Shown here: positions 41,643 to 53,321 of the stretch, piece after piece | How positions within the stretch are numbered: the stretch's first letter is position 1 | Layout of the letters: each line of letters begins with the position of its first letter | Assembly (NCBI GenBank): GCA_030374765.1 | Contig: JARGXX010000010.1 | Location: 310,001-374,000 of the forward strand | Direction of reading: 5' to 3' | DNA: 64,000 nucleotides | Source: Agarophyton chilense | Taxonomy: Eukaryota; Rhodophyta; Florideophyceae; Gracilariales; Gracilariaceae | Notes under the pieces: generated by a model | What the model saw: the letters and a program-made list of their open reading frames with translations, nothing else | Told to the model about the DNA's origin: nothing | The model's database searches: none | Position numbers and translations under genes: made by a program

Positions 41643-43834
41643 GCTTGTTTGCCGTAGTGCATTGCCTTGTTGCATTGCTTGGCTGCTTAATAATCTGTTT
41701 TGTCTCGCCCTCGGCGTATCTCGGTGTCACTCTGTGTTTGGCTTGTTATCGCTGCGTAAACGACTAGATTCTTTATACATGTTGTATTATTTGCACCTGT
41801 GTTCATCGCTAGGCTCCCCCACTTCTAGCATCTGCGCCGTTTTTCGGGCATCCTAGCCTATGTCTTCTCTCCGTTGATACTTTTGGTTTGGGCGCCACAC
41901 CGCAAGAATCCTACACCATGCCCATTGCGCGATGATTCTTCGTGTCCATCCTGCCCTGGCTTTGCGCCTGTTGTGAGCAGCCTATGATAGGCTATGATAG
42001 ATACGTGAGGAACACATTCTCCCTTGCCTTCCTCTCGCGCGCCCTCTTTCCAAACTATCCTATCCACTCCGTTCGTCAATCAAACAGCAACCCTTCGGGC
42101 CTCCTCGCTTCGAGGTTATTGTTGTGGGGTACTTTTTTGCTTGATCGTTCTGTCAGTCATTCGGCGGGTTGAACAACTGGCCCTGTTAGGAAGTTCATGT
42201 CAAGTGTTTTTTTTTTCATTCTGTCAGGGAATCGCGTCTGTCGTCCTGCGAACATCGGGATCAGGCCTTAATTCCATTTCCTCCCCTATCGTGTTAGAAA
42301 ACAAGTTTCTTGACGACTTTGATTGGTCTCCATAGCAGCTGATATGCTGTTCGAACTACAAGACATCCTCCCCCAGTCAGACTTCGAAGCAATCGAATCG
42401 TTAGCTTAGTACAATCGTTTCAAGCCGGAAGAAGCAGGTCAGGCAAGAGTTGGTTTTGAGATTTTTTTATCGAGAACCTTCAGAAGCGCTACAACATAGA
42501 GTTCAAGGACTGTTGTAGGATTCTTTCTATCAATCTTGACGAGGTGGAGCAATAACTCATTGGCCATGGAGCCAAACGGAAGCCAGCGGTCGCCGGAGTC
42601 GGAAAAAGAGGACGAATAAAGGAAAATCCACAGACTGCGGCGACAACGACAACCGCGCGAAATGTGACCGGTCTGCTGAACAGAAGCATACGAGTGAACT
42701 TGCAAAAGCTGCAAAACTCTTCCACAACGATCAGATAAATGCTTCTACTCAAAAGGGCATTCTAGGCATGAACAGTATAAGCAGGCCAGAATTCCACTTC
42801 TCCAATTGAGAATGTAGAAGCAATGTGAAAGCGTTTGTTAGTCCATGGTTTTCGTGGTACACATGACTGTTTCTTAATACGACACCCCCAAATGCTCACA
42901 ATACATGGCTCAACCGGTGACAGTCCTGCTACCGTAGCCAGAAGCGATAATCCAACCTACTGTGGTCGTGGAGCCACTCGCACCCGAGGATATCTTCCGC
43001 TGATGTCATTCCTAGCTAGGGCCTGCTACATCCTCTGGGAGCTCATAGTCTCCAATGCATTTGTTGAACGATACCAAAACTAGTATTCGTTCTGGTACCC
43101 ATATTTCAACTCCACGCGGACGCTAAACAAATCGAGACTTCAGCCGAGAAAGGAAGCGAGACCAGTGGCATAAATCAATGCTCCCACCGCGAGCAACATA
43201 TTTTATGTATCGAAAGGGCACGGTGCTCGACGCAAACGCAAGTTATGTACCCGGATGAAGGATGCTTTGGAAAGCATCTTCATCCCGGTATTTAACATAC
43301 CCCAAGCCTTGCTGCGGACGACGATTGGTTGCTCGTCAGGTTGTCTATCATGCGAGGCTGTGTGGTTAAGGAAACAATATGGAATAGTTTCACGAAACAG
43401 CAATATCGCTCGGAAAACAGTACATGAAATCTGCTCGTCTTCTCCAGTCGCAACATGGTATACAGGAATGAAGCAGCCTTTTGCTCAATCTGGACACTCC
43501 ACCAAATCTAGATCATTCGATGACAGCAGCTATTGGACATGCTTTTACTATTAGTGCTCCGATTCACGTTGCCAAACCCATTTCCCATGCACCGTGAAAT
43601 CTTTCAAACCCAACGCATCGATGTGTGACATTCACACATTCGATAGTCTCTCCGCAGAACAAGAAAACCGCACTCGCCCTCGTGGCAAGGAACCCTTCCC
43701 TTTGCCATGGGCTTGACGTTCAGAGGAAATTTCCCTCTCGTCTCTCTCTCGTACGAAATGTACAGTTACGAATACAAGCCATGGTTAGCTATATCGCTAC
43801 AACTAAGAACAAAAATGAGTTTGGAGTTGGTAAA
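41643..43834. other. Long intergenic region without a recognised gene
   Basis: Between the 3' ends of convergent genes (Leu/Pro-repeat protein and FZR1). Short frames on both strands have no domain or composition suggesting real genes. Small features: a T-run near 42208 and a TATGATAGGC duplication near 41984. No tRNA was recognised. Confidence 0.5.
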
Positions 43835-45505
43835 CTATCTAATGCTCATCCGAAGTGGGGATAAGCGAGATGAGCTGTCAAGACTCCCTCTTGGATTCTT
43901 CGCGCTCGGGAATACGTTCCAGAATCGCAATGTCTCGTCTCCCGCGCCGGTGACGATGGTTTCTCCTGATGGGGAGACGGAAAGGTACAGTACTCTCAGC
44001 GAGTGTCCCATAAGAGTAACAACCTTTGATAAAGTGGGATACTTCCACACAATGATTTGGTTTTGGCTGTAGCCATGAGTTGACACAATCTCGTTGACGT
44101 TCTTCGACCACGCCAAATTACATACTTGGGATCCGGTGTCAACAGCTGCAAGCGCCGAACCCGTAGTAGTGCTCCAGAAACGTATAGTGCGATCGGCTGT
44201 GCCTCCCCCAGACGCAAGCAAACCTCTCGCGTGTGGAGACCATGCAATAGCCTTCACGGCAGCTACGTGGCAGTCAAATCGCATGAGTGGCGTGTTATAT
44301 GCCACCTCGCTTGAAGACGTGCTGAATGACGTTGAGGTGCCCAAACCAGCGGCGCTCCATACGAACAACTTATTGTCGTTGCCTCCCGAGGCGAGCTGTG
44401 CATCGTCCGGAGACCATCTCAACCCGCACACCTCCTGACTATGACCTGCAAGCTTTGCAATGAAGGGCTCCTTGCATCGCAAATCGCGGTTGAAAATGTT
44501 GGTGTCGCGACCGCCAGAACTGAGAAGCGACGAATTCCATGCAAGACACCCGACGCGCGCAGAATGGCCTTCCATTGTCCGTACGAGTTTCTTAGAAGCT
44601 ATATCCCAAACTTGCACAGTTCCTGATCGAGTGCCAATAGCAAGATGGGTACCTTGTTGATTCCATGACACAGAGCAAACCGGGCCAGCAAACTGCAAAT
44701 CACATAGAGTTGTCACCTTGCTAGTGCAAGCAGACCACAGATAAACACAGTTCTGCAGACCAACTGCGAGCACATTTTGTGATCCCCAATCAACAAGATT
44801 CAAATAGAAATCGTCGGTTAGATAAGGGGCATCCAAAACTTTAAAGGGTGATCTTGCGATCTTTCTAGTGGTGCGGTGAGGGGTAACTGCCATGGACAAC
44901 AGCGCGGTTTTTGAACGTCGCTGGCCGAGATAGAGGTGAGACGTGGCTTCCGAAAGGATCTGTGCGGCATCGGCTGATACCGGGCGGGGCTTTTTGAAGC
45001 GGAAGATGTTGGTGTTGGATGAGAAGGACGCATGCGAAGTAGAAGGCGCTTGTGATCCACTCTGGGCCGGAAGTCGCTTAAGGCCTTCTAGACCGGGATG
45101 TAAGTGCGAGGACGGAGAGTTTATAACCGGTTTTCGGGAATAAGCGACGTCATGATTTGGAGCGGGTGGAAGCGATGCAGGGACGGTGAGGTGAGATTGG
45201 CCAGAGGGAGGGTGGGAGTCCAGAAGCTCTGACTTGAGCAGGAGGGAGTAGCATGACGTGGAGGGAGATGAGGATTTAGGGGAAGGAGGGGCTGCTTGAG
45301 TGTTGGACAGCACTGCGGAATTCTCGGAAGCATATGAGGGGGCGGAGCGGCGCAACAAATCGAAGGCAGCGTGGAGATCACCGGAACCAGCACGGGAGGG
45401 AATGAAGCGGTCGGAATACCGATTCTTGGAGGGGGTTGAGTTGGAGGAGGTGGAGGTGGATGAGGAGAAGGAGGAGGTACTGAGGGGGCGGCGAGAAACG
45501 TGCAT
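43835..45505 (-). CDS. FZR1/CDH1-type activator of the anaphase-promoting complex
   Basis: WD40 co-activator that brings substrates to the APC/C ubiquitin ligase in late mitosis and G1. The start is ATG at 45505 (MHVSRRPLSTSS); the frame runs upstream to 45778 but only from a TTG through a C-rich leader. It has 556 residues. The C-box is DRFIPSRAG at residues 32-40. The signature PFKVLDAPYLTDDFYLNLVDW precedes seven WD repeats (for example HSARVGCLAWNSSLLSSGGRD; SGGNDNKLFVW; LASGGGTADRTIRFW; SQVCNLAWSKNVNEIVSTHG; HSLRVLYLSVSPSGETIVTGAGD). The protein ends in Ile-Arg (MSIR), the IR tail that docks on APC3. The PFKVLDAP and DDFYLNLVDW blocks favour CDH1/FZR1 over CDC20. Confidence 0.95.
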   Translation of the reverse strand: MHVSRRPLSTSSFSSSTSTSSNSTPSKNRYSDRFIPSRAGSGDLHAAFDLLRRSAPSYASENSAVLSNTQAAPPSPKSSSPSTSCYSLLLKSELLDSHPPSGQSHLTVPASLPPAPNHDVAYSRKPVINSPSSHLHPGLEGLKRLPAQSGSQAPSTSHASFSSNTNIFRFKKPRPVSADAAQILSEATSHLYLGQRRSKTALLSMAVTPHRTTRKIARSPFKVLDAPYLTDDFYLNLVDWGSQNVLAVGLQNCVYLWSACTSKVTTLCDLQFAGPVCSVSWNQQGTHLAIGTRSGTVQVWDIASKKLVRTMEGHSARVGCLAWNSSLLSSGGRDTNIFNRDLRCKEPFIAKLAGHSQEVCGLRWSPDDAQLASGGNDNKLFVWSAAGLGTSTSFSTSSSEVAYNTPLMRFDCHVAAVKAIAWSPHARGLLASGGGTADRTIRFWSTTTGSALAAVDTGSQVCNLAWSKNVNEIVSTHGYSQNQIIVWKYPTLSKVVTLMGHSLRVLYLSVSPSGETIVTGAGDETLRFWNVFPSAKNPRGSLDSSSRLSPLRMSIR

Positions 45506-46208
45506 GGCGGGGTGAGGCAGGTGGGGAGGGAATGGGAGAGGAGTGTGGGAAGGACAGGGAACAGGCTGACGAACGGTGCGGGAGGAGGAGCGCCGGTTGA
45601 GCGGAGGGTTTTTGCGACTGAAGTAGGCAGGCTGGACGGGGCAGGAGGGAGGGGGGGGGGGGGGTGGAACGCGGGAGATTTGCCAAGGGTGACGGCGGTG
45701 TAGCGAAATCGGTTGACGGGGAAGCGCGGCGCGTTGTTGGGCGTTGCGCCGCGCGACGGAGGGAAAGAGTGGCGCCAAGACGGTCGGAGCGCGTCACAAC
45801 CGATGCCCGAAGCGGAAGCGCGGCCAAATCAGACACCATCGCGGGGGGCGCATCAGCCGCGCCTCTTGGCATCGCGCTGGCAAGCTAGCACTGACGCGGT
45901 GCGCGTGATTTGGCATGATTTGGCGGTGCTGCGCCGTGGCCGCGTGTCGAGCGTGTCGTGCGTGTCATGCGTGGCCGGCCGCCCGCCACGGCGCCGCTTG
46001 CGCTCTCGTGCTGTGCTGACGTGCTGCCGCCGCGCTGGTACACTAGGCCGTATTACAGCAGATATGTACAGTAGATTCTTACTTTAGCTGGACTGCTTGT
46101 TGGGTGGGGCGGTGGTCGGGCTTGCGGCGAGCCGTGAGAGCGCTTAGCTGCCGTCCGTATTCGACCTCGCAACTTCTTGCTGCGATTCGCGCGGGTGCTT
46201 TTCTCGCT
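45506..46208. promoter_or_regulatory. Divergent GC-rich promoter region, FZR1 and XRN1
   Basis: About 700 bp between head-to-head start codons, very GC-rich, with a G-run at about 45651-45663 (C on the FZR1 leader strand). It contains the 5' leaders of both genes. No separate gene is supported, although several frames are open because of the base composition. Confidence 0.5.
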
Positions 46209-49200
46209 ATGGGTACGTTGTTTCGCTCCCGCTTGCGCCGCGTGCGCCCGCTGCACGAACCCTTCTTCTGACTGTTGAGCCTTCCGTGAGTGCCACCGTA
46301 GGAGTCCCAAAGTTCTACCGCTACATCAGTGAACGTTATCCCCTTATCAATGCGTCGTTGCGAACAAGCCATGCCACCCCCCAGGTGGACAACCTCTACC
46401 TGGACATGAACGGCATCATCCACAATTGCGCGCGCGCAACCCCCGGAAATGGCGGTATTGACACTAAGCGCTACCACTCGGCAACGCCACACGCTGTCAA
46501 AAGCATGCACCAAATCTTCACCGACGTCTTCAAGTACATCGACAATATCATTTCCTTGCTCCCGCCGCGCCGTCTGCTCTACATGGCTATCGATGGCGTC
46601 GCTCCGCGCGCAAAGATGAATCAACAGCGCTCCAGACGCTTTCGTTCCGCGAAAGAGCGCGCCGACGAACACCAGCGTCTCATGAACGACGACCCACTCT
46701 ATGCTGCCGCTGACCTTGATCCGTTCGACTCCAACTGCATTACCCCCGGAACCCACTTTATGCAACAACTCACCTTGGCGCTCAAGTACTTTGTAGCCAA
46801 CAAGATTACAACTGACTCTGTGTGGGGCAGTTTCCGCGTTGTTCTTTCTGGTGCAGAAGCCCCAGGAGAGGGCGAGCACAAGATTATGCACTACATCCGC
46901 GCCATGCGAGAATCCAATCAAATACCCCCGAACACCCGCCACTGCGTATATGGACTGGATGCCGATCTTATTATGCTTGCTCTCGTTACGCATGAGCCGC
47001 ATTTTTTTATTCTTCGCGAAAAGGTTGACTACACGTACTGGCGAAAAAAGAGCGGCCCTCGACTTGCTACCACGCTGGATATGACTGTATTTGGCGAGTT
47101 CGAGCTCCTTTCTATCGGTGTCCTACGCGAGTACCTTGTCGAAGACTTGGGTACCGACAATAACAGCAAACTGCCTTTTTTCGATGTGGAACGTTTAACT
47201 GATGACTTTGTCTTCATTCTTATGCTTATTGGAAATGATTTTCTACCTAACTTGCCAACCCTGGACATAGCTGATGGAACGCTAGATGTACTCCTTCACC
47301 TGTACAAACGAATACTCCCCATATTTGGTGGCTACCTCACTCATCAGGGCACTATCATTCCTCACAGGCTCGAGTTCTTTTTGGCAAAACTGAGTCTTTT
47401 AGAACACGATGTTCTCAAGGCAAAGAAGGAACAAGAATCCAAATCTACTGACTCAAGGGCCAGAAGAGCCGCCTTTCGAGGGAAGACTTTTGCCAATGTA
47501 GATCTGGACATACTTTTCGGCTTTAATCTCATGGATCCAAGCATGTTGCAGGAACCGTTCACTATATCAATGCTACGCGCCGAATCGGAAGCGTTGCGGG
47601 AGAGACTTAGATCTACAAGACTCCCTTATATGAAAGAAGCATATTATGCCTCCAAGTTTGGGAAAGCGATGACAGCTGAAGGTCTGACTGCACTAACTGG
47701 GCGCTACGTCGAGGGTATTTCATGGACTTTGAAGTACTATACGGAGGGCTGTCGTATGTGGCGATGGTTTTATCCCTACCATTATGCACCTTTAGCTTCC
47801 GATGTTTTTAACATCGCCGGTGTGCTGGAGTCGTTTGACAGCAACATCAGACGCCAAAAGCCGTTCCGGCCTCTCGAACAGTTAATGTCTGTATTGCCCC
47901 CTAAATCAGCCTGGTGCTTGCCAAAACCATATCGCCAGCTTATGACGAACGCTTCTTCTCCGATTCGTGAGTTTTATCCGGATTCGTTTGAGACTGATAT
48001 GAACGGCAAGCGAAATGATTGGGAAGCTGTCGTTCTACTTCCGTTTGTAGACGAAAAGAGACTGCTTGATGCCATTCGAACGATCTCGATGTCTAAAGTC
48101 AGTGAACAAGAGAGAATTCGCAACAATCTGGGTGCGTCATTGGTCTACACTCGTTCGAATTCTCCTGTGGAACATGTACCTTCTCCTTTTGGAAACAGAC
48201 TTCCATCCTTTACTAGTATGGCTTCTTACACTGAACTGGAACTTCCATCTCTTCGAGAGGGATGCCCGTTCTCCGCGAGACTGCTGTCAGGCACAAAGAT
48301 GCCTTCATCCAGTAAGGACTTGGTTGATCTTCCAAGTCTTCGTCGCGTTGATTATGGTAGTCGACTGGAAGCAATATCTGTCAATGTGTTCGGCATGCCG
48401 AGCAAATCTGAATCTATCGTATTGGTCATGGGTTTCGAAATGAATGACGAAGACGAACTAGAAGACACCATGCGCCGTCGCACGTCTTTGTCAAGCGTGC
48501 AAGACACAGATATCGCACCGGGGTGTCCTGTGTGGTTTGGATACCCATGGCGATCACCAGGCTTCGTGGAAACTATTGCAAATTCAGACACAACTCGTAA
48601 GGTTGTATCCCACCCGAAAGCATATCACAAGCATTCCTCCACAGCACATATCGAGGCTTATGCAACGAACAAGGGTAAATTTAACACAGACATGAGCACC
48701 TTGGTCAGTGAATTGTTCCAGAAAAAGGCAGTAATGATCTCCCCTCCAAGAGAGATTATTGGCGTGAAAAGAGTGAAACCTGAAAGTAACGTTCACTACG
48801 AAATTCCAAATAAGGTGATTTTGTGCCATGATCAGTTTGTTCAGCGACGTGCTGGCCCCGTTGCTCACATACATGGACGAGGTCACCTAAAAAGGCTTGA
48901 GAAGAATCAAACCGTACTCTACATAGGCCATGGTCCGTACTTTGGGTGCCCATGCACCGCACTTCGGAACACAGGACCTGGAACAGTTACAGTGAAGTTC
49001 ACCAGATCTGAAGCCTCTGCCAAGGAGGCTGCATTCGGATATCGAATAGTTGCTGTTGCGGATCGTGCTCGACGATGGTTCACGACATCAAAATTGGCTT
49101 CTGTGGTTGGTTTGAAAACGGCGGTCGTCGATGCTGTTCTTGGTTCTCTACGAGTAGGCTTAAGCTATTCGAAAGAGGAAATTGACCTTGGCCTTGGAAT

Positions 49201-50776
49201 CAAATATATTGCTAGAGGCCTTGTTGTTCCGGGATACGCAAGAAAAGATGAGAAAGGGATCTTTGTGTTTTCAGACTTATGTATTGATGTGCTGAACAGG
49301 TATCATACTGCATTTCCACAGCTGTTTAAGGCAATAGAAGAAAAAAGAGCAGGAGAGAACCTCAATGGGTGTGGAAGGGGGAAAGGCAGCGTTATTTATG
49401 TCGCGAAAGAGGTATTTAGGGGTTCACCGAGTCCTGATGGGGTTGTAAAAGCTGCGGCAACATGGGTATCGGTTCAGGACGTCGCCCAGCAGCCTCTTGT
49501 ATCTGCAACATCTCAGGTGCTTCCAGCACCAGTTGTCGAGGACCTGGAAAGACACAGTCGGATTGTTCTTGCATTGCAGGACGAATACGAAATCAATATG
49601 AACAAAGCAAAAGATATACAGCACGTCAGGGAAGTCCCGCGAATTGCTCTTATTACTGGCTTCGAAGATCCCACTGATATGGCCGTCTTTGAGGCATCTA
49701 GAGGATCGTCGTATTTCACTCCGGTCCCAGTGGATGGCTTCGGATTGCGTTTGGGAGACCGAGTGGTCGTAAGAACCCGAAAAGGTTCTGTGCCTTTTGG
49801 GTCGAAGGGAACAGTCGTTGGCATCCACCACAGAGACGAAAGTGCTGAGCGTAATGGCTCCGCACCAGAACGAAACGAAACTCCATCGGCTTCATCATTA
49901 GTGGAAGTTGTTTTCGATGAAGGCTTCATCAGTGGTGGAAGTTTAAGCGGCAGATGCAGTGATGGTCGTGGAAAGGCTGTTCCTGCTCACCATCTCCTTA
50001 TAATTCGCCCAGATCGGGACAACGAGTATTATTCACTACACTATGCCAGAATGGCTGCAAAGATTGGTCAACTCAAGCAGGAAGACGAGGATAGGGTTGT
50101 AAGCTTGCTCCGTCGAAAGGCCATTGCCTCTGCCGCTGCTGGCTGTATTGAAAATGATTCGATGAGGAAGAACGATGGCCAATATCAGCGCTCCATTGCA
50201 CCCAACCAAGATAGTGTATTCCGTGGTTTTACGGCGGGAAGCTCTTCGACCGGCGATCCCGCACAGCCTACAATCCCGAGAGGAATAGTTGCGGGACCGT
50301 CAAAGAGGAACACTGCGGCCTCAGCTTTGGCCCCCAAAAATTCGAAGGCCCTGGAGACTTCACCTATTCGGGAAGATCAACTGCCCCTGCCGACTTTTCT
50401 TCACCGGAAAAAAGGTGGATTTAGTTCCGAAAAGAGACGCGAGGCGGCAAGTAAAGTTGAAAGAATCTCCGAGGAGCCTAAAATACCAAATGGAAATTCG
50501 AAGTCGCACAAAGTCGATGAGAACACATCAACTGCTGAAGAAATTCAGGAGCATGTGCTTAAAGCTCTTCTACGTTCGGAAAGTGAGCAGGCCACGCGGC
50601 GTCGTGGTGCCCATAGAGAAAGGACGAACAGAAAGCGTCCACAGAAGCCAAGAGCAAGAGCAGCCGTAAATTCCTCAGAGATACCTTTGGATGATGAGGA
50701 CGAACTATGTTCAAAATGGAATGCGATACAAGAGGAGGTCGAGATCAAGAAAAGGCCCCCCCCATTCTTGGACTAA
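46209..50776 (+). CDS. XRN1: 5'-3' exoribonuclease XRN1
   Basis: Cytoplasmic exonuclease that degrades decapped mRNA from the 5' end. Coding exons are 46209-46212 (ATGG) and 46302-50776, joined across an 89-nt intron, giving 1492 residues that begin MGVPKFYRYISERYP, the canonical XRN1 start. Without the intron the frame would have to begin at a GTG. Catalytic region motifs: LYLDMNGIIHNC, YMAIDGVAPRAKMNQQRSRRF, SGAEAPGEGEHKIMHYIR, VYGLDADLIMLAL, LMLIGNDFLPNLP, all acidic residues present. The middle carries the XRN1 C-terminal-half domains (D1-D3, SH3-like; LRLGDRVVVRTRKGSVPFGSKGTVVG). The last ~250 residues are basic and disordered, as usual. The size and SH3-like region favour cytoplasmic XRN1 over nuclear XRN2. 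Confidence 0.95.
46213..46301 (+). other. XRN1 first intron (89 nt)
   Basis: It starts GTACGTTG, has a CTGAC branch-like site about 32 nt from the end, and ends CCGTAG. Removing it joins ATGG to GAGTCCC and restores the conserved N-terminus. The donor matches the GTACGT of the cyclophilin introns in this window. Confidence 0.9.
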
Positions 50777-51590
50777 CTCCTTGACTGATCTGCACAGAAA
50801 TCGGGCACCTTACTTGCTTAACTTTGGAAGTTGAATACTAACTACATTTTCACAGAGCAAAACCGATAACCTTCTAAGACACGAACATGAGCTTATTCAC
50901 ATCCATCGTAACTGCTTCGGCAGAAGGAATAAGTACAGGAAAAACATGGTTGCCGAACGATGGCGAAAAGGGTAGGGCTTAAAATATCAAGAATTAAAGG
51001 TTGCAATTATTGGTGAACTACACACTTGATTACTTACCTTTTGTACTGGACTGTTTGAACATGGATAGCAGAGACTAAATCGAAGTTCGGAGGATAGGCA
51101 AACTTTTGCCCGATTTTGTCGTGAACAATTTGTAGCGCGGCACATAACTCTCGAATTGATAACTTAAAATATTCGGTTACACTGTGCTGTACTCTGTTTC
51201 AAAAGCACCCCGCTCGCTCCGTAGATACCCTTGATACACACGTGCTTCGCAACTTTAACCTGTCACTCTGTAGCGCATTAGTTCCCACGAAACGACATAA
51301 CTTTTCTCGTAGATCGTGCGTGCCGCATGTTTCCATTGCAAGTGAAGCCGGCCATTTTATCGGCCATATTCGGGTTGGGGGAGTGGCGAAGATAATATTC
51401 CCGCCTTGCGATATTATCTGCGCGCATGTAAGGTTCAAAACGCGCAATCTCGAAGCTAGATTCCTATACATCGAGGTATAGACTTTTTCGGTTTGGTTCG
51501 AGTTGGCACTCTTGGGAAGACTTCGAAGGTAATTCAGAAACCAGCGGTTAGCCCAGAATCAGCCCTCGACACAGTTTTGCTCCCTGTGGA
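50777..51590. other. Intergenic region between XRN1 and the next plus-strand gene
   Basis: AT-rich after the XRN1 stop, more mixed near 51500. No gene is seen. It probably holds the XRN1 3' end and the promoter of the 51591 gene. Confidence 0.5.
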
Positions 51591-53321
51591 ATGGGTTCTT
51601 CTCGCAAGATATCACCGACGCCGCCGAAAAACGCTCAACCGGTACCGGACATTCAAACTCCAGGTTGGTGCAGATACAACCCTGACGATGACTCTGGCGA
51701 TGAGGTGAGTTTAGAACTTTCTCCATTTGACACTTCTGAGTCCAACTACGTACGTCTTCACCAGGAACGTGCTGACTACGAGCGCAGCAGATGGCAGAAA
51801 TTCGAAATTCCTGTCTCTACACCGCGTCGTAAAACTTCAAAGTCTCCCAAACCAGTTTTCCCGACTCCTCAGGAATGTGCATATTATCTTCATGCTGCAT
51901 TGGCAAACATCGCTGGTTCGAGAAAGCCAAAGGCTCCTAGAAGAAAGCAAATTTCTTCAGAATACAAAGCTATCATTGGCGCGCTTAGCGGCGTAGAAGA
52001 GATGCTCAACTCTCAGATTCAACATTTAAGTCAGCATCTCGCCAACGATAATCCGAACCCCGCGAAGGGAAAAAGTTATCCTCTACGTCCTTCTCTCGAA
52101 GGAGAACACTCAGCCCCGTATTCCCCTACCGTTGAATCGGGACTCAGCTTTCTGTTTCATATCACCGCAACTTTTGCCGCGCTTGCCCGTCCAATGCTTA
52201 CGGAGCTGACAAATGCTGCCAAACAATTGGATGCTGAGTTTAAACCCAATGCCCCGAACCTTACTTTCGCAGCGCTCAACAAACACTTTAATCTGGAAGA
52301 AGCAGACAAATCAAGCAGTGGGCGGGTTTCCAAGCGCCTTGGCAACCGGTGTACTTCTGCAAATGGAACCTGCTCAAGTTCAGGACCGACTGTTTCCGAA
52401 CTGGCTGCGGAGATACGACGTTTGATTCCGGAAAAGTACACTTTCTTGAAAGCAAACTTCACGTTGAATCCGAACTATCGCCTGGAAGGTACGGCTCGAT
52501 CATTGGAAGAGATGGCCGCAACTTGTGAACATCCAGAAAGATTCCGACCCCGTACTCCACCTCCATCGCCACCAATTGAAATTGCCAAGTGCCCACGAGC
52601 TTCAAGAACAAGTGTAAAACCACCTACTGCGAAAGGCTCACGAATGTCTAAGAGAACAAGATCGGTCCCCATTTCCGCCAATGGACAACTGAATCGTCAT
52701 CCGAGTTCTGCACAGCGTTCGGATCGATGCCCTTCAAAGCCCCCCCACACAAAACGGCGGAAGCAAGAGCCGGTTTTAGTCACTCCACCACATACACCGC
52801 TGACCTCTAGACCTCCATCACAGTCTTATCGCACCTCTCCTATTGCATCAGATCTGCCTGTGTCGAGAAGACGAGCATCAAATTCTGCTTCGCTATCAGG
52901 ATATATGCAGGGAGGGCCCAGTTCAGGCATGGCGGGCCCATCCTACGGGACACCATCCCCGCCAAACAATCGTCGGAGCTCTGCCATGAAACATGCCTCT
53001 TTCGCTCCCGTTGTTTTTCGATTACCATCTGATGCAAGACAGAAGCTACGGGAGAATGTGAAACGGCGTCTACCGCACGTAAGGACAGAAGAAGACGAAA
53101 ATGAAATGCGGGCATATGCAATAGAAGAAGATGGTGAGGAAGACTCAGTGGACTCTCGCTCATCTCGTTCTAAAAGCGTTCCTAATTCCCCGTTGACAGT
53201 TGATGTGCAGCACGATACTGAGGATAGCAAGGTCAGGCAGCGGATAAAGTTCCACCAGGTTGTTGACGTAGACGAGCCTGAAGTCGTGGAACAGCCAATT
53301 GTGGTGGATCTTGACGCTTAA
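51591..53321 (+). CDS. Unknown SP/TP-rich basic protein
   Basis: A 576-residue protein not recognised. ATG at 51591 (MGSSRKISPTPPKNAQ). The N-terminal part contains WCRYNPDDDSGDE, and residues ~95-180 and ~185-225 look helical (TPQECAYYLHAALANIAG; SGLSFLFHITATFAALARP). The middle and C-terminal parts are disordered, with many Ser-Pro/Thr-Pro sites (RPRTPPPSPPIEI, VTPPHTPLTSRPP, YGTPSPPNNRR), basic clusters (PPHTKRRKQEP, a nuclear localisation candidate) and an acidic end (VVDVDEPEVVEQPIVVDLDA). The many minimal CDK/MAPK sites suggest a cell-cycle or signalling-regulated nuclear protein, but this is inference. Codon-like composition and length make a real gene likely. Confidence 0.75.
   Translation: MGSSRKISPTPPKNAQPVPDIQTPGWCRYNPDDDSGDEVSLELSPFDTSESNYVRLHQERADYERSRWQKFEIPVSTPRRKTSKSPKPVFPTPQECAYYLHAALANIAGSRKPKAPRRKQISSEYKAIIGALSGVEEMLNSQIQHLSQHLANDNPNPAKGKSYPLRPSLEGEHSAPYSPTVESGLSFLFHITATFAALARPMLTELTNAAKQLDAEFKPNAPNLTFAALNKHFNLEEADKSSSGRVSKRLGNRCTSANGTCSSSGPTVSELAAEIRRLIPEKYTFLKANFTLNPNYRLEGTARSLEEMAATCEHPERFRPRTPPPSPPIEIAKCPRASRTSVKPPTAKGSRMSKRTRSVPISANGQLNRHPSSAQRSDRCPSKPPHTKRRKQEPVLVTPPHTPLTSRPPSQSYRTSPIASDLPVSRRRASNSASLSGYMQGGPSSGMAGPSYGTPSPPNNRRSSAMKHASFAPVVFRLPSDARQKLRENVKRRLPHVRTEEDENEMRAYAIEEDGEEDSVDSRSSRSKSVPNSPLTVDVQHDTEDSKVRQRIKFHQVVDVDEPEVVEQPIVVDLDA

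Noticed and set aside
45506-45778. Extended N-terminus of FZR1
   Set aside because: It begins at a TTG and translates a C-rich leader; the first ATG in frame is at 45505 and gives the usual distance to the C-box.
46286-46301. GTG start for XRN1, or GTGAGT at 46286 as a donor
   Set aside because: A 16-nt intron is impossible and the GTG start gives a non-canonical N-terminus; the 46213-46301 intron restores the family start.
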